Assembly (NCBI RefSeq): GCF_040412425.1
Contig: NC_089741.1
Span: 45,346,858-45,410,857, forward strand
Source of the DNA: Macrobrachium rosenbergii
Taxonomy: Eukaryota > Arthropoda > Malacostraca > Decapoda > Palaemonidae
Direction: 5' to 3'
DNA: 64,000 nt
Position 1 is the first letter of the stretch. Every line of letters starts with the position of its first letter. The notes under the pieces are model-generated. The model searched no databases, was not told the DNA's origin, and saw nothing but the letters and a program-made list of their open reading frames with translations. Shown here piece after piece: positions 51,146 through 64,000 of the stretch. The position numbers and the translations under genes were made by a program.

Positions 51146-52678
51146 CAGATCTCTCTCAACTAACAGCCTTAGCCTTTCCTAGAGCTTGGCTCCAATGTGT
51201 GTGTGTGTGTATATATAATATAATATAATATAATGTATAATAATATATATGTGTGTGTTTGGATAAAAATGTTAGCCTTTAAGGAGACCTAAATTGTCGT
51301 TATCAAACCATTTTTCATGTTTTTGTTTTCCTAAACACAATGCAGTCTGAATTACATTATCTTCATACTGGATAACTTTTTAACAGCGATATGAAGGGAT
51401 CAATTTTCGAGATTTTGCCAGATTAAATTTGTGAATGAAGAACTGGAATGAAAATATCGTAATTAATATCTAATGATAAATTACAGTCAGTCCAAACAGA
51501 ACAGCTAATTCATATATTTTATACTGCATTCTTTTTAACTTATTTGAGCTACTAAAAACAGCAAAACAATTACATACGCACTCAAAAAAAAAATCCTATT
51601 TCACTTGCTTATTTCAGGCCATAATGTACAAATTTCTCATTATAATTACGAATGCCTTTAAATTAAAGACAGCGAATTGCTCATCGTTTCATTTACTGCC
51701 TCCCCTAAATGCTTTCTAAAAAGTCGTAACCTATTTCTGTTCGAAAGAGCACTACATCAGTTATTCTCAATAAGAACAATACATTTCTATATTTGATACA
51801 CATTCCAGCGACTGCGTCTCTTTCCTGATCGTCATAAAACTGTCGATTGCTCATTTATATTCATTGATTTAGAATTCCCTTTTATTTCTTATTCTATATT
51901 CTCCTGTCTCTCTTTGTCATCCTCGTTGCATCCCGCTTTGCTTCACTAAATCTAATAATAGTATTTTTGTTGTCCAAATCAGAAGGAAGGGAAATGACTA
52001 CGGAATTTGTCGGGAAAATTGTTTGTTTGTTTTGAATTTGGGTCCGCTTTACCTGTTTGTTGAAATTTCATAACTTGTTCTTTTCTGCTTTATAAAGTTG
52101 CGTGGGCAAACTCGACATGGAGTACTTATCGTCGACATGTCATCGACACGGGTTATTATTTCATAGATTTACGTTATAGAGTTTGCTATTCACTTTATCT
52201 TCGTGACTGGATTGCAGAGAGTTGTATGATGAAGTAAATTCACCATTATCAAAAACGAGAATACCATTAATAATGATAATAATTCAGCGGACAATGTTGA
52301 TGAATATTTCCCCGATATATGAAAAATGAGTAGAATAATACATCATTAAAAAAGAATTGAATAAGTAAATAAATTAACATTTCTTTCTTCTTCTCTTCAT
52401 ATTTATATTTCTTTACACCTTTATTGCTTATTCCTCCCTGATATGATAATAATGAATGGTTTTTTACATAAAAGTTGTCTGCTAATATAATAGAGAGTAA
52501 AAATACATAATCAAACAACATTTAAGTGTAAAAAATGTTCATAATCATCATACAGTTAGTGAATATTATGCAAAATGTTTTCGAAAATGTATAGGATTTC
52601 AGTCAGATCAGGAAGCTCGCTTCCGACAGATACAGGCTTTTATTTGGGTGTCTCTCTCATTAATTAGAATTGTCAATA

Positions 52679-52681
<3 letters not shown>
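51143..52681. other. AT-rich intergenic, no gene seen
   Basis: Short (GT)n and TAATA repeats at 51197-51256, then unique AT-rich DNA. Confidence 0.5.

Positions 52682-52742
<61 letters not shown>
52682..52742. repeat. (CT)30 microsatellite
   Basis: Pure CT run of about 61 bases. Confidence 0.97.
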
Positions 52743-52746
<4 letters not shown>

Positions 52747-53172
52747 GCGATGTCAAACAAATGACGATAAGAACATCTCGGGACGCTTAAAATTAATTAA
52801 CGACCTTAATTATATTGCTGACAGTTATTAAAGAGAACAACAACAGAGAAATTCAATTTCAGAAAACATCTCCCTCTTTTATGGCGATCGGACTTTTGCA
52901 GGTTTATGTATCATGGACAATAACTTTCTCACGCTTTCTCCTGGAATTATTAAAGACCCTGTGTCCTGTGCCACCAGTATTCCAAAACAATAACCACCGC
53001 CATCATCATCATAATAATATTCACCACACAAAACGGAAAATATCCCTCTGACGAAGCAAACCATTTCATATCATCTTCATTACCAACTGACGCCAATTAT
53101 GAAAATTATTATTCCCTGGCTCGTCTTTCCTGGCAATGATGGGGAGAGATGAAGAAAACATCCCTCCATCAT
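52743..53172. other. Intergenic, no gene seen
   Basis: Contains a short CATCATCAT/AATAAT run near 53001-53020. Otherwise plain. Confidence 0.5.
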
Positions 53173-53206
53173 CTTCTTCTTCTTCTTCTTCTTCTTCTTC
53201 TTCTTC
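53173..53206. repeat. (TTC)11 microsatellite
   Basis: Trinucleotide run, pyrimidine-only on the + strand. Confidence 0.95.
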
Positions 53207-53759
53207 TCCTCGGTGATTAATTAGTAGGAGGTTCAAGAGCAATTCTAATTATCTGGGAGTGATTCTCTTGCGCTGGTAGGAAGGATTACTCGGCCTTAAT
53301 GAGGAATGCTTACTTACTCTCCAGCTCAATCTCGCTTTACATAACAGAGGAAGACTTTGAGGCATTACCATCTGTTGAACCAATTCCTTTTGTTCTGCGC
53401 TCGCGAGGCTGACATATGTTTGGGAAAGACTGAATAAAACTAATGAGGTGTACGTCATAACCAGAGGGAGATACTCTTATGATGCAAACCGTATGTTTTG
53501 TGAGTTTAAACCTTTAACAGCAGAGGTGTTAGAAACTTGAATGTCAGCATTAACGTCCCAAAAGAGTATTATATATACGCCATTTTCCGCAACAGACGGG
53601 TTCGCAGGCTTGCCGTGTCAAAATTGAAATGAACTGAATTCGTCAAAATGAGGTTCCTTTCGACATAGAGTCCATCTGCATAATTTACTAATGAATAATA
53701 GGACATCTAAAGGATCCCTGTGTACCAGGAGGTTATCAAAATCGTGGAAAAACACACAC
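53207..53759. other. Intergenic, no gene seen
   Basis: No feature could be supported. Confidence 0.5.
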
Positions 53760-54036
<277 letters not shown>

Positions 54037-54915
54037 TCCCTCAAATGTCCCTCTTATGTGTCTATTTAGGACAGCGATCCTTTGCGTTGCTCGAAAGAAC
54101 AGCTATCAATCAAGGTAATAAAGCTGCCAACAACTGACTTCGTGCTAGCGCCATCTTTTTCAAACGTAGTTATCCGGTTCATTATGAATTGTCTATATTT
54201 GTTTCTTTTTTTTCTCAGCTGAGTTGCACATAAGTCAGGAGCATTCCAGTGAACGTGTTACATCCCTCCCATATGGAGGAAGGACTTGACTATTTAATTG
54301 CATGTAGATGATCTTGCCTGTACACAAAATGAGTGAGATATATTTGGACTCTTTCCTTTAAACTTCTTTTTTTTTTCCTTCATTAACACATTCTTTGGCT
54401 GCTTGTCGAAACGCGAAATAAATTAGAGTGATTGAAAGGAGTCTTCAACTTAGGTTATTTTAAATACCCTTAAAAAAGTTAGAAAAGCTCTCTCTATGTT
54501 AGCAAGATAATCCTACCCTATCAAAAAGATACCTGAAGCATCTACAACACATTACATCACAGCCTCATGGCGAAGACATTCCTTTGCCCTGGAAATTCCC
54601 CTATCCTTTAATCCCTTACTATTCGCCGCCTGGAGGTCTGCTGGTAACCACCTCTATGTCCTCCATCATCTTTCCCAAACTTCTGCCTTTAGCATTTAAT
54701 GGGCAATTAGGCGGCTTAACTCCTCACCGAGTCCTGGGACGCCAAAGGTTTGTTCCTGATTACAGCAGGGAATTCAGGGTATTGAATTATGCGTTCCCCA
54801 AGGACCTTCGTCAATAACGCGATGCTGGAAGTATCCTTGGCTATTTAGTCTCGTATAACTGGGCTAGTTTTTTCCACTTTCGTTATTTATCCATCCCTAT
54901 CTACCTGACATTATA
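54037..54915. other. Intergenic, no gene supported
   Basis: A 77-codon + strand frame at 54584-54817 has no known domain. Otherwise nothing. Confidence 0.45.
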
Positions 54916-55088
<173 letters not shown>

Positions 55089-55950
55089 GTATTTGATATT
55101 TTCAAGAGCACCTGATGTGTTTTCAATTGACCAGAAAATTTAAAAGATTCTTCCCAACAGGTTTCTATAAATACTGCACATGACACAGCCCTAGAATCAC
55201 AACAGAAAGCGATGTGGGATTCGTCCAGTTTAGTTATTTCCTCTAATCACAGGAAAACCATAACGCCATAAAAATAAAGTCTTTTTGTCTCCTAAACTCT
55301 TCCTAAAATATGAACTGCACTAAGATCTCGAATATTCATTCCCAGACAAAAAGACGAGAGGGCATCGATGATCGCCTCTCTTCCGAAGGCTAAAATTGCA
55401 GCAAGGTTAAGTTAAATAATCGATCGGTATACGAACTCAACATATATGAATGATGGGAAACTAACCTAAATTCTTTCGTGAGGCCAAAATGAAGCCAGTA
55501 CAAAACAAAGAGTGTGAGTATATTTCCCCACTGGTAATGACACAATTTAAATCCATTCGAAGAATAACATTACTAAGAGTCCACGTTTACTACAAAACTA
55601 AACGCCCTGGAAATGAATTAAATGACCATTTTCAGTTGCGGCGATGAGGAGCATCAACAAGAATCACTCTCCGCTAACCCGCCCACGGGAGAATCAAAGA
55701 TGCCTAAGAATCTCGCTATCAGAGAAACTTGGGTTTGTTCCTAATAGTAGTACGGAAGGGCTACGGAGGGACCGAACAAGGATGATAATGATCCAGATAT
55801 GCCCAACTATCCCAACGAGAAGCTCGTTGCAACGAAGCTCTACGGCTGAACTTCTTGGGCCGAAGTTACGAAGTTTGGCGTAGAGCTCATGCATGAGCTA
55901 GTCTACCGTAATCCAGCCTTGAACGTTACATTATGGCGAACGCCCACACA
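55089..55950. other. Intergenic; higher-complexity patch 55640-55910
   Basis: The patch at 55640-55910 has higher GC and overlapping short frames on both strands (55644-55883 +, 55694-55894 -). This is the look of a repeat fragment rather than a gene. I cannot assign it. Confidence 0.35.
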
Positions 55951-56122
55951 TAAACACACACACACACACACACACATACCCACGCACGCACACATATTCA
56001 CACAAGCACTACAGCGCGCAAACATCCACAAATACATTGTATATATGTGTATGTGAGTATTTGATTGTAGGGACTGTGAGTTTCGGAGCTTGCGCGCGCG
56101 CGTGTGTGTGTGTGTGTGTGTG
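55951..56122. repeat. (CA)n and (GC)/(GT)n simple repeats
   Basis: CA with CG breaks at 55956-56000 and GCGCGCGC passing into GTGTGT at 56092-56122. The latter is a purine-pyrimidine alternating tract of about 30 bases that could adopt Z-DNA. Confidence 0.9.
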
Positions 56123-57354
56123 CATAAGTAAAATCTATACTCAAACTTGAAAAACAAATTTTTAGTAATTTTTGGTTGGATAAGCTGAAAATAAACTAAT
56201 TCACCAATGCAATTTTTTTTCCTTGCATCAGTATCATATGACAGTTCGACTTTTATTCTAAAAATAAAATTCCTTAAAATTTTATATAATTTTCAAATAA
56301 TGGCCACACAAAAACTTGATCTCTTTTCACATCTGACTGGATAAAGTTATCTCAGGGGAATAATACTGACCTTTCAAAGCAGTGGCACTGTTGCTTAAAT
56401 CCATAACAATGAAATTTAATAAGGAGAATTGATCCACAATGGCCCAGTCGTCAAGAAAGTGTCTTTCACTAGACCTGACCACATTCTACCAAAGCAGAAA
56501 TACCCGACCACCCAAGCAAATACTAAACTGGTAAAACCCAAAGCATTTTGTACTCAAAGGGCTCGTATTGCGGGACAAATGAACACAAATGTTACAAAAT
56601 CTCTAAGGATTTCATTTTAAATTTAGTAACCTAAACATACCTTTGAGTAACACCGACATTTTTTTCTAAACTTCGTAATGCTTTGTTCGAGGTTCCATGT
56701 TAATGATTTTTGTGTGCGCTTTCATTTCAAATACGACAAAAGTCCTCAAATTTTTTCCTTTCATAGATGCACGGATATGGCGAGTTCTAATAATATACAG
56801 GAGACGGTAGGACAACACCAAATGACGTCTTTGCAAACATAAGGGCAGAATAACCCCAAGTGACGTGACAGTTATTATGTTATGAGTCACATGACGATGA
56901 CATATTTCAAGGATAATCACGACATTCATTTCTTGGGTGAACAGCATTTGTATTCGTTTCATACTGAGCACAGCAGTATTCATATAAGCATCATCTTATA
57001 TATAAACATTTAGTTAATAATAAAGATTTGGCATAATAGGGAATAATGCCGATGACAGTTTCGCACAAAAACAGAGCAATTTTACATAAGCACCCACAGC
57101 CATAAACAAGCACGCTTAAACATATAGCACCAAAAGAATAGCAAAACATGCCATTAATGTAAATACCGCTGATGACTGTGGACGTGATAAAGGCACAGTA
57201 CAAATCTGCTGCATACAAAACAGCTGACGCAAATGGCCAAGGAAGGCTCTGGGCGAATGAAACAAAAGCCATCAACTGGCGCCACAGATCCTACTCTTTT
57301 CTCTCCTCCTGCGGACTCCAAGTACTGCAGTAAATTCACTTCGAGGGCAAGCAT
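56123..57354. other. AT-rich intergenic, no gene supported
   Basis: Frames at 56429-56620, 56666-56983 and 56991-57275 have no domain that I can recognise. Confidence 0.45.
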
Positions 57355-58030
57355 GCACAAGCTGAACTTAATTCGCAGAGACTTGTATTCTGATAAGCTT
57401 TAAATGAAACGTATAAGCATATAAAATAAAATACACAAAATTTTTAACTGAAAAGTTTAATCAGAAACACGACAAAGCATGAATTAGTGCACAAGCTGAA
57501 CTTAATTCGTAGAGACTGGTATTCCGATAGACTTTTAGTAAAACTTACAACCACATAAAGTAAAATACACAAAACCCTGAACTAAAACAATTTTAATCAG
57601 AAAGACACCAGGCATGAATTAATGCACAAGTTGAACTTAATTCATAGACTTGCATTCTGGTAGACTTTAAATCAAACTTATAGCCTTATACAGTAAAATT
57701 CACAGAATCCCTAATTGAACAATTTTAATCAGAGACACGACAAAGTGAGTTACAGCTCAAGTTAAACTTAATTCACAGAGAGTTTATATTCTAAAATACT
57801 TTAGTGAAATGTATAACTATGTACAGTAAAATACACAAAATCCAGATCTTAATCACAATTTTAATCAGAAACGCGACAAAGCATGAAGGAAGGCAGAAGC
57901 TAAATTTAATTTATAGAAACTTGTATGATGAAGGACTTTAAATAAAAAAAACGTATATCATACAAACTAAAATAGGCTACACAAATTTGAACGCAAACAC
58001 ACTTTGAAACAGAGATACGAAATACCTTGA
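57355..58030 (+). repeat. Diverged tandem array of a 134-bp unit, 5 units
   Basis: Units start at about 57355, 57489, 57624, 57755 and 57893 with GCACAAGCTGAACTTAATTC or a close variant. Shared blocks follow in fixed order: GACTT near +30, TAAAATACACAAAA near +78 and TTTTAATCAGAAACACGAC near +105. Similarity falls from unit 1 to unit 5, the last being the most decayed. No microsatellite is involved, unlike the other compound arrays in this window. Confidence 0.88.
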
Positions 58031-58050
58031 ATTAAAAATACAACGTTACC

Positions 58051-58250
58051 TAAATAAACTAGTAAATAAATGAAAAAACAAGCATACTTGGCCTCGATTA
58101 AACACACGCAAGATAGAGACCATACATTTTGGCCGCAGACCTAAAATAACTAGTAAATAAATTTAAACATGCTCAAGGAATTAAAAAAACAAGCACACTC
58201 GACCTTCCATAAGCACACTCGGGAAAGAAAACCTACATATTTGGCCTTAG
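58051..58250 (+). repeat. Two-copy tandem duplication of about 95 bp
   Basis: TAAATAAACTAGTAAATAAA at 58051 and TAAAATAACTAGTAAATAAA at 58142 start two related segments. Both go on to ACAAGCA-AC and TTTGGCC-AGAC. The second has extra sequence inserted. Confidence 0.7.
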
Positions 58251-58455
58251 ACATACACATGCCTAAACTCACCTCGATCAACTGCCTGATTCCTAGTGAA
58301 TAAAAAAAAATAATAAAACAACTGACGAGCATTAAAAGCTGTTAGGACTGAGCGAGTGGAGAGACGTGCCTGCTTTGCTGTAGTCCCTAATGGACGTCGA
58401 GAAACAAGGCACAATGGAAGAAGAAGAAGAAGAGTGCAGAAGGAATCTGAAGAGA

Positions 58456-58460
<5 letters not shown>

Positions 58461-58491
<31 letters not shown>
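58461..58491 (+). repeat. (GA)15 microsatellite
   Basis: Short GA run, preceded by an AGAAGAAGAAGA patch at about 58420. Confidence 0.95.
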
Positions 58492-58689
58492 AAGGATGAA
58501 ACAGAAGGACTGTTTCTTTACCGAGCAGTTGTGATATCTCTTGACCACTTAAAACAATTGTGACCTCACAAAATCTTTCACGCTAAGTGGTAAATTGCCG
58601 ATGACTTTCTTGTCCTCTCAACTATTTGACGGGCCACAAGCTATTACATTCCAAGGAGTTCGCTTATCATAACTCTCTCTCCATCACAC

Positions 58690-60293
<1,604 letters not shown>

Positions 60294-60350
<57 letters not shown>
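60294..60350 (+). repeat. (GA)28 microsatellite
   Basis: Pure GA run of about 57 bases. Confidence 0.97.
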
Positions 60351-60352
<2 letters not shown>

Positions 60353-60540
60353 CGTTCCTCGACCATTTGAATCCTCAGGCGCAAATATGCGTAGGCGACA
60401 ACACAGAACATTACTGGTAAGTCAGTTGTCGTTGGTCGTAAATGAAATGGTTTACCTACTGGGGCGTACAACATTAAAGTGTGCTCGGCTGAAGAACTCG
60501 CCAGGCGTTGCAATAAACATGATATACGCTAGAATTATTT

Positions 60541-60895
60541 TAAACAGAGTAATCGTATTGACACTAAGTATAATATTTTAAATTGATATTAAGTATATTT
60601 TAAACAGAGTAATCATAATGATACTAAGTATAATATTTTAAACAGAGTAATCATAATGATACTAAGTATATTTTAAACAGAGTGATCATAATGATAGTAA
60701 GTACAATATTTTCAACAGAGTAATCATATTGATGTGAAGTATATTTCAAACAGTAATCATATTTATACTAAATATGTTTTAGACAGAGTAATCATATTGA
60801 TACGAATTATATTTCAAAGAGTAATCATATTTACACTAAATATGTTTTAAACTGAGTAATCATATCGATACTAAGTAATTTTGAACAGTGATAAT
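60541..60895 (+). repeat. Tandem array of a 35-bp unit, about 9 units
   Basis: The motif AAACAGAGTAATCATATTGA or a variant recurs at about 60543, 60603, 60640, 60675, 60714, 60749, 60783, 60818 and 60851, a spacing of 33-39 bp after the first. Units contain TACTAAGTATATTTTA words with dyad symmetry. Divergence is moderate. Confidence 0.88.
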
Positions 60896-61702
60896 ACTGA
60901 AATGAATTTTTAAAATTTTTCATGAACTATTTTCTTTTTTTTATTTCCTCTTTTCCTTATAATACCAACATTCAAGTGGAAATCCAAGTATTAATGGTCG
61001 GCCGCTATCGTTGTTATACTCCTCACTTGACAAAACTTTTTCAGTGACGTATTGCGTACCAGCTGACGTCATCGCGAGAGGTGCATACAAGAACTTTCAA
61101 AGCAATAACTCAGCTTCAAAGCAATAACTCAGGGGATAAGTATTACCTCCAAGGGTAAAAATGCATCTTGATTTTGATTATACACTACTTCTATATTTAC
61201 TACATCTATAAATTCAGAAAAAAAATGAAATTTGAGTAACTATGGAAAGTAGAGAACCAAACAAAACAGAATTTCAATTCAGTGGATAAACATAACTTTG
61301 CGAATCTGTAACATAAGGAGATAAACACGTTATTTCTTATGAATTATCTTGAAAACAGGGTGGAAGATAACCTACGTATATCTATTTTGGCCATAGTTCA
61401 ACCGAGCCACAAGAGCTGATGTTCAACACATTTCACTGCTTTAAACTGATAGCTTAGGAACTGATATGTCTGAGATGATCCAGTTCTGAAGAGAGAATTA
61501 CTGTCTCGATGTCCCAGATCATTTCATCGTTTCTGTTTTAAAATAAAGCATCCATTTTGCATTTGTGCTGCAAATAAAAAAAAACAGTACCATGTCACTT
61601 CACTGATTCGCACAAGAAGTTTTTAGAATATATACCTCAGTGAATTAGTAAATGTATTTGTGCTAAGTACCACAAGGGATATGTAATTTCTTGTAATTTA
61701 AA

Positions 61703-61707
<5 letters not shown>
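60896..61707. other. AT-rich intergenic with one short tandem duplication
   Basis: TTCAAAGCAATAACTCAG is present at 61096-61113 and again at about 61115-61132. Otherwise plain. Confidence 0.55.
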
Positions 61708-61944
<237 letters not shown>

Positions 61945-61992
61945 TTTATCACACCGTGATTTATATGCAATCATTAATCTACAAATGTCGTT

Positions 61993-61993
61993 A

Positions 61994-62070
<77 letters not shown>
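61993..62070 (+). repeat. Poly(A) of about 18 bases passing into (TA)n
   Basis: An A homopolymer at 61993-62011 continues directly as (AT)n to 62070, the second such junction in the window. Confidence 0.92.
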
Positions 62071-62072
<2 letters not shown>

Positions 62073-63917
62073 CGGTAATCGTTATTAATTTAATAGATAC
62101 ACCTTTCTATAACTGAAATTTTCTTTCAGCTTACTTATCTCGTAAAGTTCACTGAAGTATTACAATAATCATAATTTAAAATAACCATTTTTTTTTACAT
62201 AAAACCACGCCAACAAAATCAGTAATTTAAAGTCTGAAAGAAAGCAACATGAAAGATAACTACCTAACAAACAAATTATTATATTTTGACAGAAAACAAA
62301 GAAGCATACACACATTGATCAAACCCAACATAATCGTGCGTTTGTTTTATATAGACTTGATGTCATTACCACAAAAATAATGCGCATTTGCAAGTGCAAA
62401 CTGCATTGCAGCTTCCCCCTTCGGCCCTTGAACACGCGGCGAGCTCACGTCCCCCACACCACTTCCGAAGAGGGGAAATAAAGTGTGTCCGAAGGGAAAC
62501 AGAAAACAAATTAACGGAGATGCATCGGCAATAAAAAATAATAGGAGGGAGTGAGAGAGGAGCGCAACGATTTTTGAAAGGAAGAGACGTGATAAAAGAG
62601 AGAGGGAGAAGGAGATAATGCAACTGAGAGAGGAAGAGAGAGAGAATGATTGTTGTCAGATAGGAATTACAAACATGGATATCCAAAACAAACAGAGGTT
62701 GAGGTATCCGCGTGAAAGGGTACAGTATTTTTTTCTTACAGGTGTAGCATCCTCCAGTCCGAGGAAGAATGTTGTGCCCTTGAAAATAAGAGATCTTACT
62801 ACATGTAAAATGCAACTAAAACGAACCCTTTATAACAAAATATTCTCTCAATAGCTTTATAATACGAAACAGCATCACAAATATTTGTTTGCATCAATGG
62901 CATTTTTCACCATTTGGGATGAGGGTACTAGACCCCAAGTCCTTTCCTTGACCTAAGCAGATGCTGGTAATTATCTACATCTGGGTGGACTAGTTGGAGT
63001 TAGGCCAGGAGGGATTTTTCGGGCCTAGCAAACATGATCCAAACGCTGCACCACCAAGCAACAATACCCTTTACTATCCAGATAACGAGATTTCCATTTT
63101 TCACCTTTGTTTTCTCTCATTTTTTCCGATCAAAGAATATCAGGGTGGCAGTTTTACAAAACACTGACATGAGATTAATGGAGATTCGACTAGAGTATAC
63201 GAATCACGAGACACAGATCAGGGGAAATGTTAGTCGTGTTTGAAAGGAACAGCGAAGTATAGAACTTGACAAACACCCTTGTTTGGGATAAACAAGAAGT
63301 ATTTCAGCGAAGAAATAAAAGTTCACTTTTCCTACCCTACAATGATTGAAAAATTCTAATCAAGACTCCATAAATAAATAATACCTTTATTGGATTTTCC
63401 ACCCTATCTAGCAGCAAGCCTTCTGTTATTCTTACAATCAATTTTTCACCCCAACAATCAAGCTTTTTACTGTTATACCACAAAGGAAAATATCAACGTA
63501 ATACATAACGTTCTTGCAAAAAGAATATTATTACCAGAAATGGTCAGGTATAAAATTCAGTTGAAATACACGAAATAAAAAAGATAATTAAATGTTCCTG
63601 CAAACGCTTGCCAGGATTGCCCCTTCACGTACATTACAGGTACGGCCCCCCACCTTCCTTAGTCCACAATGACGAGAGGAGAAGAGAGTCGAGCACTATT
63701 GGCCCCTTCAAAGGGAGCAGGGAGAGAGACCCAGGGCCTAATGGCTTCGAGGGCCTCTCGAAATGGGCAGCTCCTTATGCCGCACTGTTCCTTAATTGCA
63801 ATCGTGAACTACTTGAAATGGTATCATACAATTCACTGGATTCTGGCATATGAAGTAAAATTACAAGGTTTTTTCCTCTACTCTTCCTAAGTATTCCGTT
63901 TACTGTAATAACTTACG

Positions 63918-63923
<6 letters not shown>
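62071..63923. other. Intergenic, no gene supported
   Basis: The minus-strand frame at 62366-62815 (149 codons) is the longest outside simple repeats. It opens at TTG, not ATG, and its Leu/Ser/Phe-rich middle comes from a purine-rich + strand patch (62540-62650). I do not call it a gene. Frames at 63608-63890 in two phases likewise lack domains. Confidence 0.4.

Positions 63924-64000
<77 letters not shown>
63924..64000. repeat. (TA)n microsatellite, cut by window end
   Basis: TA run reaching the last base, with one phase break near 63990. Its true length is unknown. Confidence 0.96.

Noticed and set aside
55640..55910. Possible retroelement coding fragment, from overlapping frames on both strands
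   Set aside because: No reverse transcriptase, integrase or zinc-knuckle motif is visible. Higher GC alone is not enough to call it.
62366..62815. Minus-strand frame of 149 codons, the longest outside simple repeats
   Set aside because: It opens at TTG without an ATG, its Leu/Ser/Phe-rich middle reflects a purine-rich + strand, and there is no domain or splice evidence.

Overview
This window looks like a non-coding, repeat-dense stretch of an arthropod nuclear genome, most likely a decapod crustacean. I infer this from three things. First, very long (TA)n and (GA)n/(CT)n microsatellites recur every 1-3 kb. Second, the background is AT-rich with no compact gene structure. Third, I see dispersed repeats that I associate from memory with caridean shrimps such as Macrobrachium: a tRNA-headed SINE, a second SINE-like repeat with target-site duplications, and a structured inverted-repeat element of about 400 bp. 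No database search was possible, so the taxon is an inference. I found no complete protein-coding gene, rRNA, functional tRNA, CRISPR array or bacterial-type signal. Most long open frames are microsatellites read as protein (IYIYIY, SLSLSL, ERERER) or satellite read-through.

Layout: 0-8 kb holds AT-rich intergenic DNA, one foldback element (938-1341), a compound (GA)n plus 64-bp-unit tandem array (3087-4119) with one degenerate outlying unit (about 6533), and a strong G-quadruplex motif (7019-7050). 8-12 kb holds nested TA/CA/GA microsatellites, one bracketed by inverted arms, and a fold-back element with arms of about 175 bp (9846-10298). 12.2-17.25 kb is the dominant feature: a 64-bp tandem array of about 11 units abuts a satellite of about 4.3 kb built on a 17-bp unit with extreme strand asymmetry (G/A/T-rich, C-poor). 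17-30 kb is mostly plain AT-rich DNA with a CT-compound array (20.9-21.3 kb), a 0.9-kb palindrome with a (TA)n core (23.38-24.30 kb) and a second, internally deleted copy of the foldback element (24.94-25.27 kb). 30-50 kb contains a 313-bp SINE-like insertion with perfect 14-bp target-site duplications (35.06-35.40 kb), a perfect 36-bp inverted repeat between two (TA)n tracts (40.5-40.66 kb), a third CT-compound array (41.1-41.4 kb), an inverted pair of repeats facing outward into (TA)n tracts (45.38-45.55 kb) and one possible membrane-protein exon on the minus strand (48.93-49.35 kb). 50-64 kb contains the tRNA-derived SINE (50.4-50.7 kb), two poly(A)-to-(TA)n junctions, a 134-bp x 5 tandem repeat (57.36-58.03 kb), a 35-bp x 9 tandem repeat (60.54-60.90 kb) and a terminal (TA)n tract running off the window end.

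The recurring architecture is the main biological message. (TA)n tracts repeatedly sit at the centre or the outer ends of inverted repeats or straight after poly(A), as though mobile-element tails seed them. (GA/CT)n tracts repeatedly alternate with tandem copies of their own flanking sequence, as though the microsatellite drives local amplification.
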